Shown: positions 48,056 to 59,660 of the stretch, piece by piece
Numbering within the stretch: position 1 is the first letter of the stretch
Layout: each line of letters starts with the position of its first letter
Assembly (NCBI GenBank): GCA_013399895.1
Contig: VXBA01002403.1
Coordinates: forward strand, 47,980 to 111,979
Source of the DNA: Serilophus lunatus
Taxonomy: Eukaryota; Chordata; Aves; Passeriformes; Eurylaimidae
Length of the DNA: 64,000 nucleotides
Direction of reading: 5' to 3'
Notes under the pieces: model-generated
Database searches by the model: none
Told to the model about the DNA's origin: nothing
What the model saw: only the letters and a program-made list of their open reading frames with translations
Made by a program: the position numbers and the translations under genes

Positions 48056-48780
48056 CCCTCCAAGTCCCGCGCGAATCTCACCATCTTCTTCCTGGCCTCG
48101 CCCTCTTTGGATTGGCCAGCAGTCCATGCTCCACCTCTCTTTCAAAGTCTTTGGTTCCAGCAAAATGGCGGTTCCTGCCAAAACCGTGAACTTTTTTTCC
48201 TTGGAGGCACCATATTTTACCAGCCACAGGCCGGCTGCAGCCTCCCCAGGGCATCTGCCATCCGCAGGAAGCCCCCAAAAGGGGTCCCCGAGGCCAACGG
48301 GACCGCAGGAGCTGCCCAGAGCAGCCGCCATGCCCACACCGCTGTGCAGGGGCTGCTCCCAGGACTGCTGGGATCGTAGGACCCCTTTCCGTGCTCTTTC
48401 ATAGCAGCGCGGGGCTGGCGCAGCTGCCGGGGCACTCCTGATGTTGCTGCCCCATGCCCGCGGGCACAGGGGCACCACCGGCAAGGAACAACCAGCGGGC
48501 GTTTGCACCAGGGCGTATGACCCCCGGCAGCTGNTGGGGCATGCGACCCCCCGGCAGCTGCCCCCACTGCCACCAGAGCCCACCGCAGGCACCAGGGATC
48601 GGGCTGGCCGTCGCCTGAGGGAGAGACAGGGAGCGGCACCGCCCGTGCCAGCTCCACACCGTGCCAGTCTGCTCCTGCCCCTTTGTCCAGTGCTGCGGTC
48701 AGGCACCAGGGCACCACCGGCACAGCGAGGGACTTGAACTTGCTGCAGTGTGGCCGCCATTGCCGAGAACCGCCGCTGGG

Positions 48781-49379
48781 AAGGCGTGCGCGCAGCAGCA
48801 GCCGCAGCAGCGCCGATCCGAGCCCCGGGCGCCATGACCGCCACTTGCAGACAGCTGCCCTCGGCCAGCGCCTCCCCACCCATGGAGAGTTGGGGAAAGC
48901 CGCCGGACCCTACGCACCCCGCCCCGTGCCGCACCCGCCTCTGTCTGCTCCTCCGCCACCACCCGTCCACATCTCCTGGTGAATTCCTGCTAAGAAAAAC
49001 TGCAGGGGGACAGCTGGGGCGACCCCTGCTGCCTCCCCCGAGCAAGAAACCAAGCAGGAGGGGGGAGAGAGACCAGGCANAAGGCGTGCGCGCAGCAGCA
49101 GCCGCAGCAGCGCCGATCCGAGCCCCGGGCGCCATGACCGCCACTTGCAGACAGCTGCCCTCGGCCAGCGCCTCCCCACCCATGGAGAGTTGGGGAAAGC
49201 CGCCGGACCCTACGCACCCCGCCCCGTGCCGCACCCGCCTCTGTCTGCTCCTCCGCCACCACCCGTCCACATCTCCTGGTGAATTCCTGCTAAGAAAAAC
49301 TGCAGGGGGACAGCTGGGGCGACCCCTGCTGCCTCCCCCGAGCAAGAAACCAAGCAGGAGGGGGGAGAGAGACCAGGCA
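48781..49379 (+). repeat. False tandem duplication around a single N (assembly artefact)
   Basis: 48781-49079 and 49081-49379 are the same 299 bases, line for line, with an N at 49080. A further N at 48534 sits in a small imperfect repeat (GACCCCCGGCAGCTG before it, and a near copy after it). GC-rich LTR sequence is hard to assemble, which fits an artefact. Confidence 0.9.
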
Positions 49380-49609
49380 GAAACATAGCGCTGCCTCAGT
49401 CCCATCACCCCAGCCCAGGGGCAAAAAGGGGGGGTGAAGAGCCTGAGCTTTCTTTTTTAAGGGAAAAAAACAGGATTTACAGAACCAGGGTTTACAGCAG
49501 AATAGGGAGCCAGCGAACAGTTTAAAACAAAACACCCCTTTCCTCCCCCCTCCCTCCAAGACCCCCCAGGACCCTCCTTCAAGAAAAACCTCAGCACCCC
49601 CACAAAGCC

Positions 49610-50090
49610 TAACCCTACGCACTTTCATACATATCCACAAACTCCAGGATGGGTCCATCCTTTCCTCTAGGCACTTCATGTCATGTAACTAGAAACTAGT
49701 GATCTTTGTTGAGAAGTGTCAAAGTTGTCTTTATAAAGAAGGAATGCAAATTTTTGACAAAGAATTTCTGGGATGAGGACAACCAGGCAGGGATAATAGA
49801 GTACCTTAGCTTTAAATGTTGGAAAAGGGACATCCCGCTCTGTGAAAGCTTTCAGCTGAACCAAGAAACTCAGAAAAAAGACTGATCATCATGGTCTATT
49901 TGAGCTGTCATACCCAAGAAGTATGCTGAAAGTTGCTAGCTGACATCTTTGGGCTGTCTCAGGGACAGTGTTCTGCTAAACGGTGCTGGTGTAAAATAAT
50001 GGAATTTCTGCATCACAATAAACAGTGGTAGGTAGGTCACGACATGCCCAGGATACAAAACTCAGAAGTAGGACACATGCTGAAAGGACT
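49610..50090. other. Unassigned DNA between two LTRs
   Basis: About 480 bases of ordinary composition; nothing recognised. Confidence 0.55.
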
Positions 50091-51191
50091 TGCCTGGTGC
50101 TTTGATCCTGTCTGGATGTGAGATGCCGCAAAAGTTGCTCTATCGCTTCCCTCTCTATCACTGGACAGGAGAGAGAAAACATAATGAAAGCTCATGGATT
50201 GAGATAAGAAGGGAAAGGTGACTCATTGATTATTGTCGTGGGCAAAACAGACCAAATTTGAGAAAACTAACTGAATTTATTACAAACCAAACTCAGAATA
50301 AGATAATGAGAGAAAAAAAAAAATCTTAAAAAACACCTTCCCACCACCCTTTCCTCCTTTTCAGGTTTAACTGTATTCCTGACTCCCTAACTCCTTCCCC
50401 TCCGCAGCACAGGGAGACAGGGATTGGGCAGGGATAGGGCCAGTTCATCACATTTTGTTTCTGCTGCTGCTTTCTCCTCTGGGGTAGGAGTCCTTCCTCT
50501 GCTTCAGTGTGGAATCTTTCCCACTGGAAACAGTTCTCCATGGACTTCAGCACAAGTCCTTCCCAGAAGCAATAGTTCTTCACAAATCGCTCCAGCATGG
50601 GACCCTTTTCCATGGGTTCCTTCAGCTCCCCAGATTTTTCCAGCATGGATTTCACATGGGATCACAAGTCTTGTCAGCAAACTTGCTCTAGATTCCTACA
50701 TGGGCCTACATGTCCTGACAGGAAACCTATTCCAGCATTGGCTTCCCAGAGGGTCATAGCATCCTCTGTGCATTCACCTGCTCTGGCATGGGGTCCTCCA
50801 CAGGCTTCAGAGATTTCTGCTTCCCTGTGGACTATCATGGGCTGCAGAGGGACAGTCTGCTTCACCATGGACTGCAGGGGAATCTCAGCTCCAGCATCAG
50901 AAACACCTCCTCCTCTTCCTTCTTCATGGACTTTGGTGTCTGCAGGGCTGTTTTGTTTTGTTTCTCACTGCTTTCTCTGGCTGCAATTACTTCTGCGGAA
51001 TAACTTTTTTTACTTCTTAAGTACATTATCCCAGAGGCATTACCACTATTGTGGATGGGCTCAGCCTCGGCCTGTGGCATGTCTGCTGTGGAGCCATCTG
51101 GCATGGGCTCTGTCAGACAGCAGAGAAGCATTTAGCAGGTTCTGAAAGAAGCTCCACCTGTCCCAAAACCTTGCCACACAAACACAATACA
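50091..51191 (-). mobile_element. Second copy of the long passerine-type LTR, minus strand
   Basis: It aligns with 36696-37809 from the end region ('gttgctctatcgcttccc', 'gattgagataagaaggg', 'ggcaaaacagacc') through AATAAA at 50276-50281 (minus) and the CCATGG/CTGCAG-rich U3 units (50828-50880) to GTGTGGCAAGGTTTTGG at its start. The terminal ACCACCACA-like end is degraded and no clear target duplication was found, so the borders are approximate to about 20 bases. It is more diverged in its ends than the 36.7-kb copy and is probably older. ORFs of 60-182 codons over it are spurious. Confidence 0.78.
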
Positions 51192-54100
51192 ACCTGTAAT
51201 TTTGATGCAAAAGGTGGCTATACAGGTGTTGAGTCAGACCATATCTGAGGTAGTTGGCAGAATGAATTATCCACACGCTATTCATTTTTATTACTAGTTT
51301 TTTACATTGACCTATTCTTTCCTGTATGCAAAATTCTCAGAAGGCAAACAGTACCACCATGAATACACTACAATTATCAGGAAAAATCTGGCTATTCAGA
51401 TCATATACTAAATGGCTGAGGTACAAAAGTGGGATGCAGTCAGCTATGTTTTCACATCCTCTTTTGCCTACAAACTTCATACATGCCCTAGGATAGCCCA
51501 GACATTCTGGAAAGTGGGATTACACCCACCTACAAACTCAGAATAGTAATAGTTTGCAAAGGTAGTACAAGCATAATGGTCTGATGTATGCAGAATGATG
51601 TAAGCACTGCAATAAGGGGTCATACCTTAAAGTAAATGGGAAGGCAGTGCATGCATATGTTCATATAAATCCAAGTGAATGACAAAACAATTCGTTCAGC
51701 AGTTCTACAACAGTGTCATTTGCCCATGTTTTCCTCACATCTTTGGCCTGTGTTATTCACTGACAAGCACACAGCTGAAGAAACAGCCTAGGTGAGGCAA
51801 ATGCAAGAGAATATCTACGAGAAACTGAAGGGCGACAACACAGCAACACCATGGCAGTCTTCTACATTTCTTCTGCAAAGAACTAGCAGGAGCACAAATA
51901 AGCAACTCTTCCAACATGTCCTTGTCGTGGCCACTTGGAGCCAACACACACACAGAGGCCTTGTTGTCTCCCTACTAAGTATTCTCAAGCTTTCTACAAA
52001 AACAATGCCACATGGCTGCATGTAAGAATTCAATGGTATAACATAGACAGGAATAAACAATGGAGACTTTGAAACTTTACAGCTGTGTGAAGGTTATCCA
52101 CGTGCTAATGTTGGCCTCAGCAGAAGTAAGGGTAATGAACTGCTCCTCTGATACAGAGCACTCCTTCAAAATCAAGCATGTTAGTTGTATTTTCATCTCA
52201 TTAACCTTTTCCTCAGGAGAATTCACAGTGTTGTCTATAACTGAATGACTAAAAATTTATAAATTTAGGATAAAACTATTTTTATCACTGTAACCCTGTA
52301 ACAGTGCCTTTTGCAAATCTGTTTCTCTCCTCTTATCAATTAAAGCATCACAGAATATTTGGACTAGTTGCAGTGCATATAAGTGAGAGTTTCTGAGTGT
52401 ACCCACAAGAACTAATAGCATACCACCTTCCATCTTCAGAACAGAAGACAGAAAAAGACATGGAGGCTGCAGCAACGTATGACTCACCAGAAGAGTCAGC
52501 AAATTCTTGCCTATACAGTATACAGGGGGCTATACATTGCATAGGAATCGCTTCTGTAAAAAGGTATTCTGATAAGGGTTTAACTTATTAACAGGGGACT
52601 GTTATTGTAATTACTAAGCACACAACAGAATAAGACAGTATTTTTGCCAAACAGTTCCAAAGATAAAAAGCCTGTTCTTGTATTCTTGCAGTTGTATATC
52701 ATTAGACTCTGCAATACAGTGGTCATATTTCCACAGCTCCCAAACTGGAGTGATAGATATTTTTCAAAAACATGTCAAAATATTTTTTCTTAATGCTTTC
52801 TTGTGCCTCTGTTTGGCCATCTTTCAAACAGCTTTGCCACATTACACTGTAGAAACAGAAGATGTGGACCCAATCCTACAACTCTTGCTTGCTTGTATAA
52901 TTCTCACTATAGAAATTGAATTTCTCCTGCTTAGATTTGCTCTCCTAGATTTCCAGTACAGATCACGGCCTCATACACTGCCCAAATAATGCTCACTCTT
53001 GTTGTTCCTTATGTTTCCCAATAGGAAAAAACCATATTTACGTAACAAACATAGGTGAGGGAACAAGTATACAAAAGTCAATATTTGTATAAACTCTGTA
53101 CACACTCCTACCTATATCAAGAACAGAATCCTTGCAGCTGACTGCATTTCATCCTAAATATCTTCAATATGTTACCTGTAAATTATTCTGATATTTAATC
53201 TCCTCTAAAGATAAAGGAATGAATTTTGTTTCTGTGTTTAGTTCATAGGAAAGAAATAAATCTGTATGTTAGGGTCCAACCCTGATAGTAGTTACCACCA
53301 CTTCATGCTGCAAGAGCACAGCTAGCTTTAAAAGTGCTCTTGCCAAAAAGAAGAGAAATATTTAGCAGAGATGTATATTCATCTGGTTTTTGACAATTCC
53401 ATACACAATTTTCTAGAAGATTATTGTCTTTACACAGAAATTAATACGTATATGGTAATGGCACTGTTTATTAAAACATCTGAATTTTATATTCAGACTC
53501 ATTTGCATAGTTAGAGGTCACATCATATGAGCTTGGCCAAGCCATAGTATTTTGCACCTAGATTCTCTTTTACTACCTTTGAACTGGAAAACAGATGAAT
53601 AGAGTTTTTTATCTTCTCCTAATTTACTGTAGCAAGTACTTTCCCTTTCTTGTCATGTTACACTTGTGCTCAGAAGTTTCTCTCCGTTGCTAAGAACTAT
53701 TTTCCTTAAAGAAAACAATAAAAAATAAGAAAATAAAAGCATAAGCTTTTTATACTTGCAAATCCTTTATATTTCCAAACAATGTAGTTCTAAAACATCT
53801 GGTGCACACACAATAAAAAGAAACAAATAGTGCTGACAAGAACTTTTTGCCTTCCAGAACATTAAAATGAGATTTAATGCAGTGTCACTCAGTGTAAGAA
53901 AATGTAGAAGAAAATAAATCATGACTGTGTTTTAGAATATATTAAATTTATGTTTTGTGTTCAAATCTTACTAGTTTTCAAAATCTATGAATTTTCAGAA
54001 CTGCTAGGGATCTGCAGAGAAAACACTCAAATGGTGGCCATTTTCTTTGGAAAGGCTCCTTCCTCAGTAAACAAGATAAGTAACTGCTGTTGTCGATAAG

Positions 54101-56400
54101 AAGTAGCCTGATCTATCCAACCTCCTACCAGCAAAGGCAAATCTTTCCCTTCCTTCTCTCATCCAGAAGTTTAAAATCCTTTGATCTCAGAGCTAGGAAG
54201 ATATTTACTACTTTTCCCAGGTAGCCTATTCCTCTCCCAGCTCTTTCCTATGCCATAAGTGAAGTGGTGTTAATGGCCAACTAGTGCACCAGAAGTGGAC
54301 CATTAAGGCTGAGATCAGAGACCTCGGCTGCCTTCTGAAGCTCTCCTACTCCCATCAACATCTGCTCTCCTACAGTCCCCATGCTGCTCATGTCCCACAT
54401 GTTATGCCTGTTCTTACTCTCTCCTGTTGCTTCTTAGGTGCCTCCACCTCATTTTTCCTTCATCATCATAACTCTCAAAATCTGAGATCCCAGTTTTACA
54501 GGTGACTTATGAAGATGTGAAGAGGCACCAGTGGAATATTCTTAATCTACATTCCCTCTATCACATTCCCTCCCTTATCTTGTGCCTGGCTGCTGGCAGT
54601 GTTCCTCTGCAGATTCCCTTCCAATAGTACTTCACCTGCTGAAAATAAAAGATGAGTTTGAGAATAGGTTTTACTATGAGTGAGGTCAGTATTTAATAGA
54701 AATATTTCTTAGACTGAAACAACAGTTTTTGAAACAGGCTCCTCTTCAACTACAAGAAAATCTTTATACATACATAGACCAATAAAATTCAACACCGTTG
54801 CAATTAACAAAAGAAATGTAGGCACTTCTTGTGTCAACAGAAAGTTAGATATTTGTACTCTTGTATATCATTAGAATTAACATAAAAATGAAAATGCTCT
54901 GCTGGGACTATGGTTAAAGAAATGCTACCTACTCAGCACTTCACATTCTGAGAACTGCCATCCCATTAGCACTTCCAACAGAAATTAAAATATAATGACA
55001 AGTCTATAACACTCACTACCATTGGATACACTACTCTGTAGAAAGAGAGATGATCAAGCATTTAACAATACATGTACACTTCATTTCTGTGCTTGAGGTA
55101 AAGTACAATTCAGTAAAGTAGAACCTAGCAAAACAGCAACATAACTCCTCACATAGGAAATTAAGTAAGATACAAGGATTGGCATCTAATTTTCACCAGC
55201 TTTTCAATAGACTCTGAAATACTTTGAAGTATTACAAATATAGTTTTCTTGACTGAAAAGAAAGCCTGAACTTCTTGCCATCTCAACTATTACCCTCTCA
55301 TCACTATGAAAAGGAACTGAGTGTCTCAGATGTGATAGCTGAAAGATAGCTGCTTGTGTCTATATTTAGATACCTTTGAAGATCAGATGGTCTAAATTCT
55401 ATGAAATTGTTTGGGTTTTTATCTAGTTATCCACCAATTGGGACAAAAGCATCTTTGAATTTAGAATTCAAAATGTTAAGATTTGTTTTTCAGGATTACT
55501 GAAAATACACAACTGAAGTAAAAACCCAGCTTACAGGGTCATGGGGCAGGAGGGGAGATGTCCCTTTACAGTAAGTAACCAAACTTGGCTTCCTTTCACT
55601 TCAGAGTGAACTAAACACATCCTTTTCTTCAAAGCAAAGTAAGTCCAGAAAAGCAGAGGGAAAAACTGCCTCCAAGTTTCACAGTTCTTTTCTCATGATG
55701 TCTCTTAGAGTGTTTTCATTTCAGCAGAGATGGTGCTATTCTCTGAAAAGATAGTTTCAACTCCTGTGTTCCCTTCAGTGCACAGCTCTAATTGGGTGAC
55801 ATCAACCCAAGAAGAAACCAGAGTTTAATTTAGCATTTGCTATGGTCCTGAAGATTTGTCAGAAGACCATGCCTTTACTCTACAAGCTTGCATTGCATAT
55901 GAGTAACATGATATTTATTTGAATTTCAACACACAAAAAAAAATCATCTGACTTTACTCTCCAAAATACCTTTTGATTCTGTCTCTCTCAAATGCTGCTA
56001 GGTCCTTAGGGGTATTGTAAATCATTTCATTTAATGTAATCCTTTTTATGTGGTTCTTTTCTGTTCTATTATCCTCTCAAGTTCACATGGGAACAGCCAG
56101 AGGATAGAATTGCCTTGGGCATATCAAGACATGTTTTTCCATCAGTGCTGTAGAGGACAGTCACTTGCTACTGGTTTCTTTGCTAAGTTATAATAGGAAT
56201 TTACTCAGGAGAGTTATTTTAAAGGAGCTCAACTTCCTGGGAAGCTGTCTAGAAGTGTCTTGCTGATTCAAGTGAAGTAAATATTACTGATTTTAGAGGG
56301 GCATTGATTCAGAAAAATAACTAGCCAGAACAGCCCATTAATTCCAACCCAAAGACACAAATAAAACTTCTGTTTAAAAGTAATGGACTTTATTTCACTG
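51192..56400. other. AT-rich unassigned DNA
   Basis: No gene recognised. A segment at about 52845-52965 starts after an acceptor-like CATCTTTCAAACAG and contains 'gacccaatcctacaactctt', which resembles text common in very old amniote repeats. The 103-codon ORF there ends in TAA and has hydrophobic stretches, but no family is evident. Confidence 0.5.
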
Positions 56401-56720
56401 ACTAGATAACATATTACCTAACAGCATATTCACACAAATATTGTGCAAGTCATCTACTTGTAACTGGCACAATAATTATTGCAACAGAAAGCTTTATTGG
56501 TAGATATTAATAACACAGTACCTATGCAGGGCTAAAGCCTACTCATTGTAGCTGAGAGGTTTATGTTTCATTTCAAGCAATAGTGTAATTGTTATGTTCA
56601 ACACCTTTTCTGTCTATACAAGTTTGTTATTTGATTTAGATTTTTATAGTGAAGTACAAGCCTCGCAACAGACTATGCAAAAGTTAAATATGCAAAGCTG
56701 TTTGATGCATTTGTTCCCTC
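56401..56720. other. Possible conserved non-coding element
   Basis: Moderately complex, low-repeat sequence with several transcription-factor-like words: ATAATTATTGCAAC, TTAAATATGCAAAG (octamer-like, near 56684) and CTGTTTGATGCATTTG. This is only a visual impression of enhancer-like composition. Confidence 0.2.
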
Positions 56721-58960
56721 TGAAAAAAAAATAACACATAGATCAATGAGAATTTTACCAAGAAGCTCCTGTAAGAACTTTTACGAGGTTTATTTAAAAA
56801 GAACAGTATAGATCAGCTCTTCTCAAGCTGGAGATCAAAATATGCTGCAATCACAGTATCATTCTCTGCTTTACCACTTTTTTATCACACAGTTGGATTC
56901 TTTGGAGATACCACTGTAAAACCAAAATCATACATAGAACTTAAACACAAAGAGTTTCATTGCTGCTTAAAAAAGAAGATAAGTTTTAGAAATCTTAGTC
57001 TCAGAGGTAATTATGCACTTATGTGTATGAATGTCTTAACTCAGCAAAAATTCTGACATCAATAATGGTTGCATCTATGCTATTCTTTTAGATCTACTTG
57101 AGACTAGATTCTGGACAGTATATTTATATCATTCAGAATTAGTTCTAGTTACATGCCCGTGAAACACATCCAGCTGAAAACCCGCCACTGAAAAAGTGCC
57201 AGAAATTGCAAGGGCTAAAGTAAGCCAAAGCTAGGAAAATTTAAACATGTTCCATTTCTTAGACGCTAGTTCAGTATTTCCAGCAGAACAATCTTTACTT
57301 GCAAGCCAACTACAGAGAAGATGAGATATATGCTCAGACTTTTCCAGCTAGTTATTTCAAGTTGGAAGGTAATGTGTGCCAGCTTGGGTCCATGAGTTTT
57401 TATTAATGGTATTGACAAGCTGTTCCTGGCTGTGCAACATCAGAAGCAAGTTTCTGAACTCTCATTTTAGTGACAGTTCATGACCTTGGGCTATTCAAAA
57501 GACACAAAGGAGTTTATGGAAGAAATCAGACACTTCTAAAAATGGTAACAGGTCATGTCTCAGTGCAAATACTACGTCAAAAACGAACAACTTTAATAAA
57601 CAGCTTTGTAATCTGAGCCCAAACTTCATTTTATGTTGTCTACCTCAGTGGTGTCAGACTTCTCAGAATTCTGTTTGTGCGACCCTGCACATGTATGTTA
57701 ATATATATTGATACTGGAGGTGGGTTTTGATAGAAATAGGGATGTATGAGGACATGGAAGAAAGGATTACACAGCAGAGAATCAAAAGTCTTAAAGAATT
57801 AAATAAGGAATTTTTTATAAAATCAGCTTTGAATACTTTTATAAAATCAGCTTAAACATAAGTCAAATTTAATAACAAAAATATACAGTTCAAAGTAAAG
57901 AAGCTTTTAAAATCTGCATACTGACATAGTGATGCTATGTTATCTTTCTGCCTGCAATTTATTAAGTGGTAAAATGAAAAAAAAAAAAAAAAAGTAAACC
58001 AATGTTTTTACTTTACTGATTAATTCCAGTAAGTTTTTAAAGGGCTTATGGAGAAAATCTTGTAACATAAATATTACTGCTACATTATTAACTATAACAG
58101 GTATGGGATTCCCCTTGCCTTAGGAACCAGTGTATAACTACATGGCTCACAGTCCTCTGCTCAAAATATCCCACAATAGCCACAGCCCATCTTCCCACTA
58201 GAAATAACTCACAAGAGCTGTGCCCAGGCAGCAGCTGGAAAATCCCTGCTAGCTGGCAGGAATCAAACATGCTGATGAACAGTCTAATCGCTGGTCCTCC
58301 AAGGCCATTTTTTCCTTTACCAGCAAAGGCATAATTAAAGATTCTTTGCTGCATTCATTACACGTGCAAGACTCCAGATAACACTAATACAGTCAATGCA
58401 ATGAGTTGAAACTAATGTCCATTAACAGCTTATTCATCTACTATTTTCTCAAAGATTCTTGATGTTTAAAAAAATATAGTAAATTACATTTTACTAGTTT
58501 TATTAGATGTTCTTTTGGCACAGTCAAAATACAAATGATGATGTATTTTAATTTTTAAATGTACTTATTTCATGGAGAGTGTTTTAATCTTTTCCCTTTT
58601 AATCAGTCATTCTATATTATCCTCTCCAGATGGCATTTTTTTAATTCATAATTAGCTTAGAATAAACTCTCTATAACTGAGTAGAATTTCAATGAAAACT
58701 GAAGTTCAGTGGGAGAGATTTTAAGAAAGAGCAGTGAACTCAGAGGACTGGCATTGCATTATCTCTGACAGTCTCCTGCACTAAGTCTAGAACACTGCTG
58801 TAGGTTTAGCATTCATCTAATTCTGGAAGTAAGCAAAGGGGAAATGGGGAAGAAAATGGGGAAGAGGAGAGATGACAAAACAAAAGCTGCCAAATTTTCC
58901 ATAATGGGAAATTTTTGTCCAACAACATGCTTTTGTCATCTTCTGTTAAGATGACTTTGA
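56721..58960. other. AT-rich unassigned DNA
   Basis: Includes a 24-bp tandem repeat (57813-57853), an A17 run (57977-57993) and an 88-codon minus-strand ORF at 58088-58354 in a GC-richer patch; its translation is not recognised. No mobile element could be named. Confidence 0.5.
57813..57853 (+). repeat. Tandem repeat, period 24
   Basis: TTTTATAAAATCAGCTT occurs at 57813-57829 and exactly again at 57837-57853. Confidence 0.85.
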
Positions 58961-59660
58961 TGCCTTATTGCTGAGAATTCACATTTAAATCGGCAGTGGG
59001 GAGGAGTAAACCAGTAGTAGACAAGCTAAATATTTTCCTTTTTCTTTTACCCACAAAAAGCAGCCATTTGAAAATACTAAGGAGCACTGGCAGCAGTAAT
59101 ATTTAGCATGTCACAACAAGGTCAATATGGTACGAACTTTATAATTCTTTGGGTAATAGATGAGACATGTTGAAGCAGCTTTTTGTTTGTTTGGTATTAT
59201 CTTCATTATGGCTTTAGCTAGCACAGGGGATCAATATTTCTGAACATTACATTACTACTGAACAGACAGAAGGACATATTGTTTATTTGGCTGCCTAGTG
59301 ATTTCTGACACAGGGGCCTATCAATTATATTATGGTATGAGAACCGGTGCCAACTAAAAGGACTACTGATAAAACACCAGAATGTGGTGCTTATTCAGGA
59401 GCGGATTACCCAGGAGCAATCAAAATATTAAACCTATAGAATAATATTTAATCTGATGCTGGCCCTATAGCAATCTCGGGTTTTTTAACCTTGCAGGCCT
59501 ACTTGTCACTGACTTTAAATATTCATTTTATGAGGTGGTGCAGGATTCCCAGGAATCTACTTGATTTCAGCTGCCAACAGTTAAAGCCTTTGGCAAAAAT
59601 TACCCATTTAAGCAAATACAACAGCTAGGCAGGAGATGCAATTACATTACTTTCCTATAG
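58961..59660. other. Possible conserved non-coding element
   Basis: Sequence of mixed composition with few simple repeats and words such as ATCAATTATATTATGG, GAGCGGATTACCCAGG (bicoid-type GGATTA) and TTAAATATTCATTTTATG. There is no ORF. It is called only on look; conservation would have to be measured. Confidence 0.2.

Larger units (their letters stand above)
47514..49604 (-). mobile_element. Long solo LTR (ACCACCACA-type), minus strand, with AAGCC target duplication
   Basis: Read on the minus strand it begins TGTGGGGGTGCTGAGG at 49604 and ends GTCTTAAACCACCACA at 47514. The 5-bp direct repeat AAGCC flanks it at 47509-47513 and 49605-49609. The TATA-like CTTAAAAAG lies at 48047-48055 and AATAAA at 47600-47605 (both minus). 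The last 90 bases align with the ends of the LTRs at 631 and 5039 (shared GTTCAGT-CTT and GCCCCTAGTG-like motifs). U3 is long, CpG-rich and contains two N joins. About 300 bases are falsely duplicated, so the true length is near 1.8 kb. The 478-codon minus-strand ORF across it runs through both N bases and the duplication and is not a gene. Confidence 0.87.

Noticed and set aside
47972..49408. 478-codon minus-strand ORF
   Set aside because: It runs through two N bases and the false 299-base duplication, lies in LTR U3, and overlaps open frames on the other strand. High GC keeps all frames open.
52845..52989. Open segment with hydrophobic stretches after an acceptor-like site
   Set aside because: Part of it resembles a very old amniote repeat, and there is no family match.
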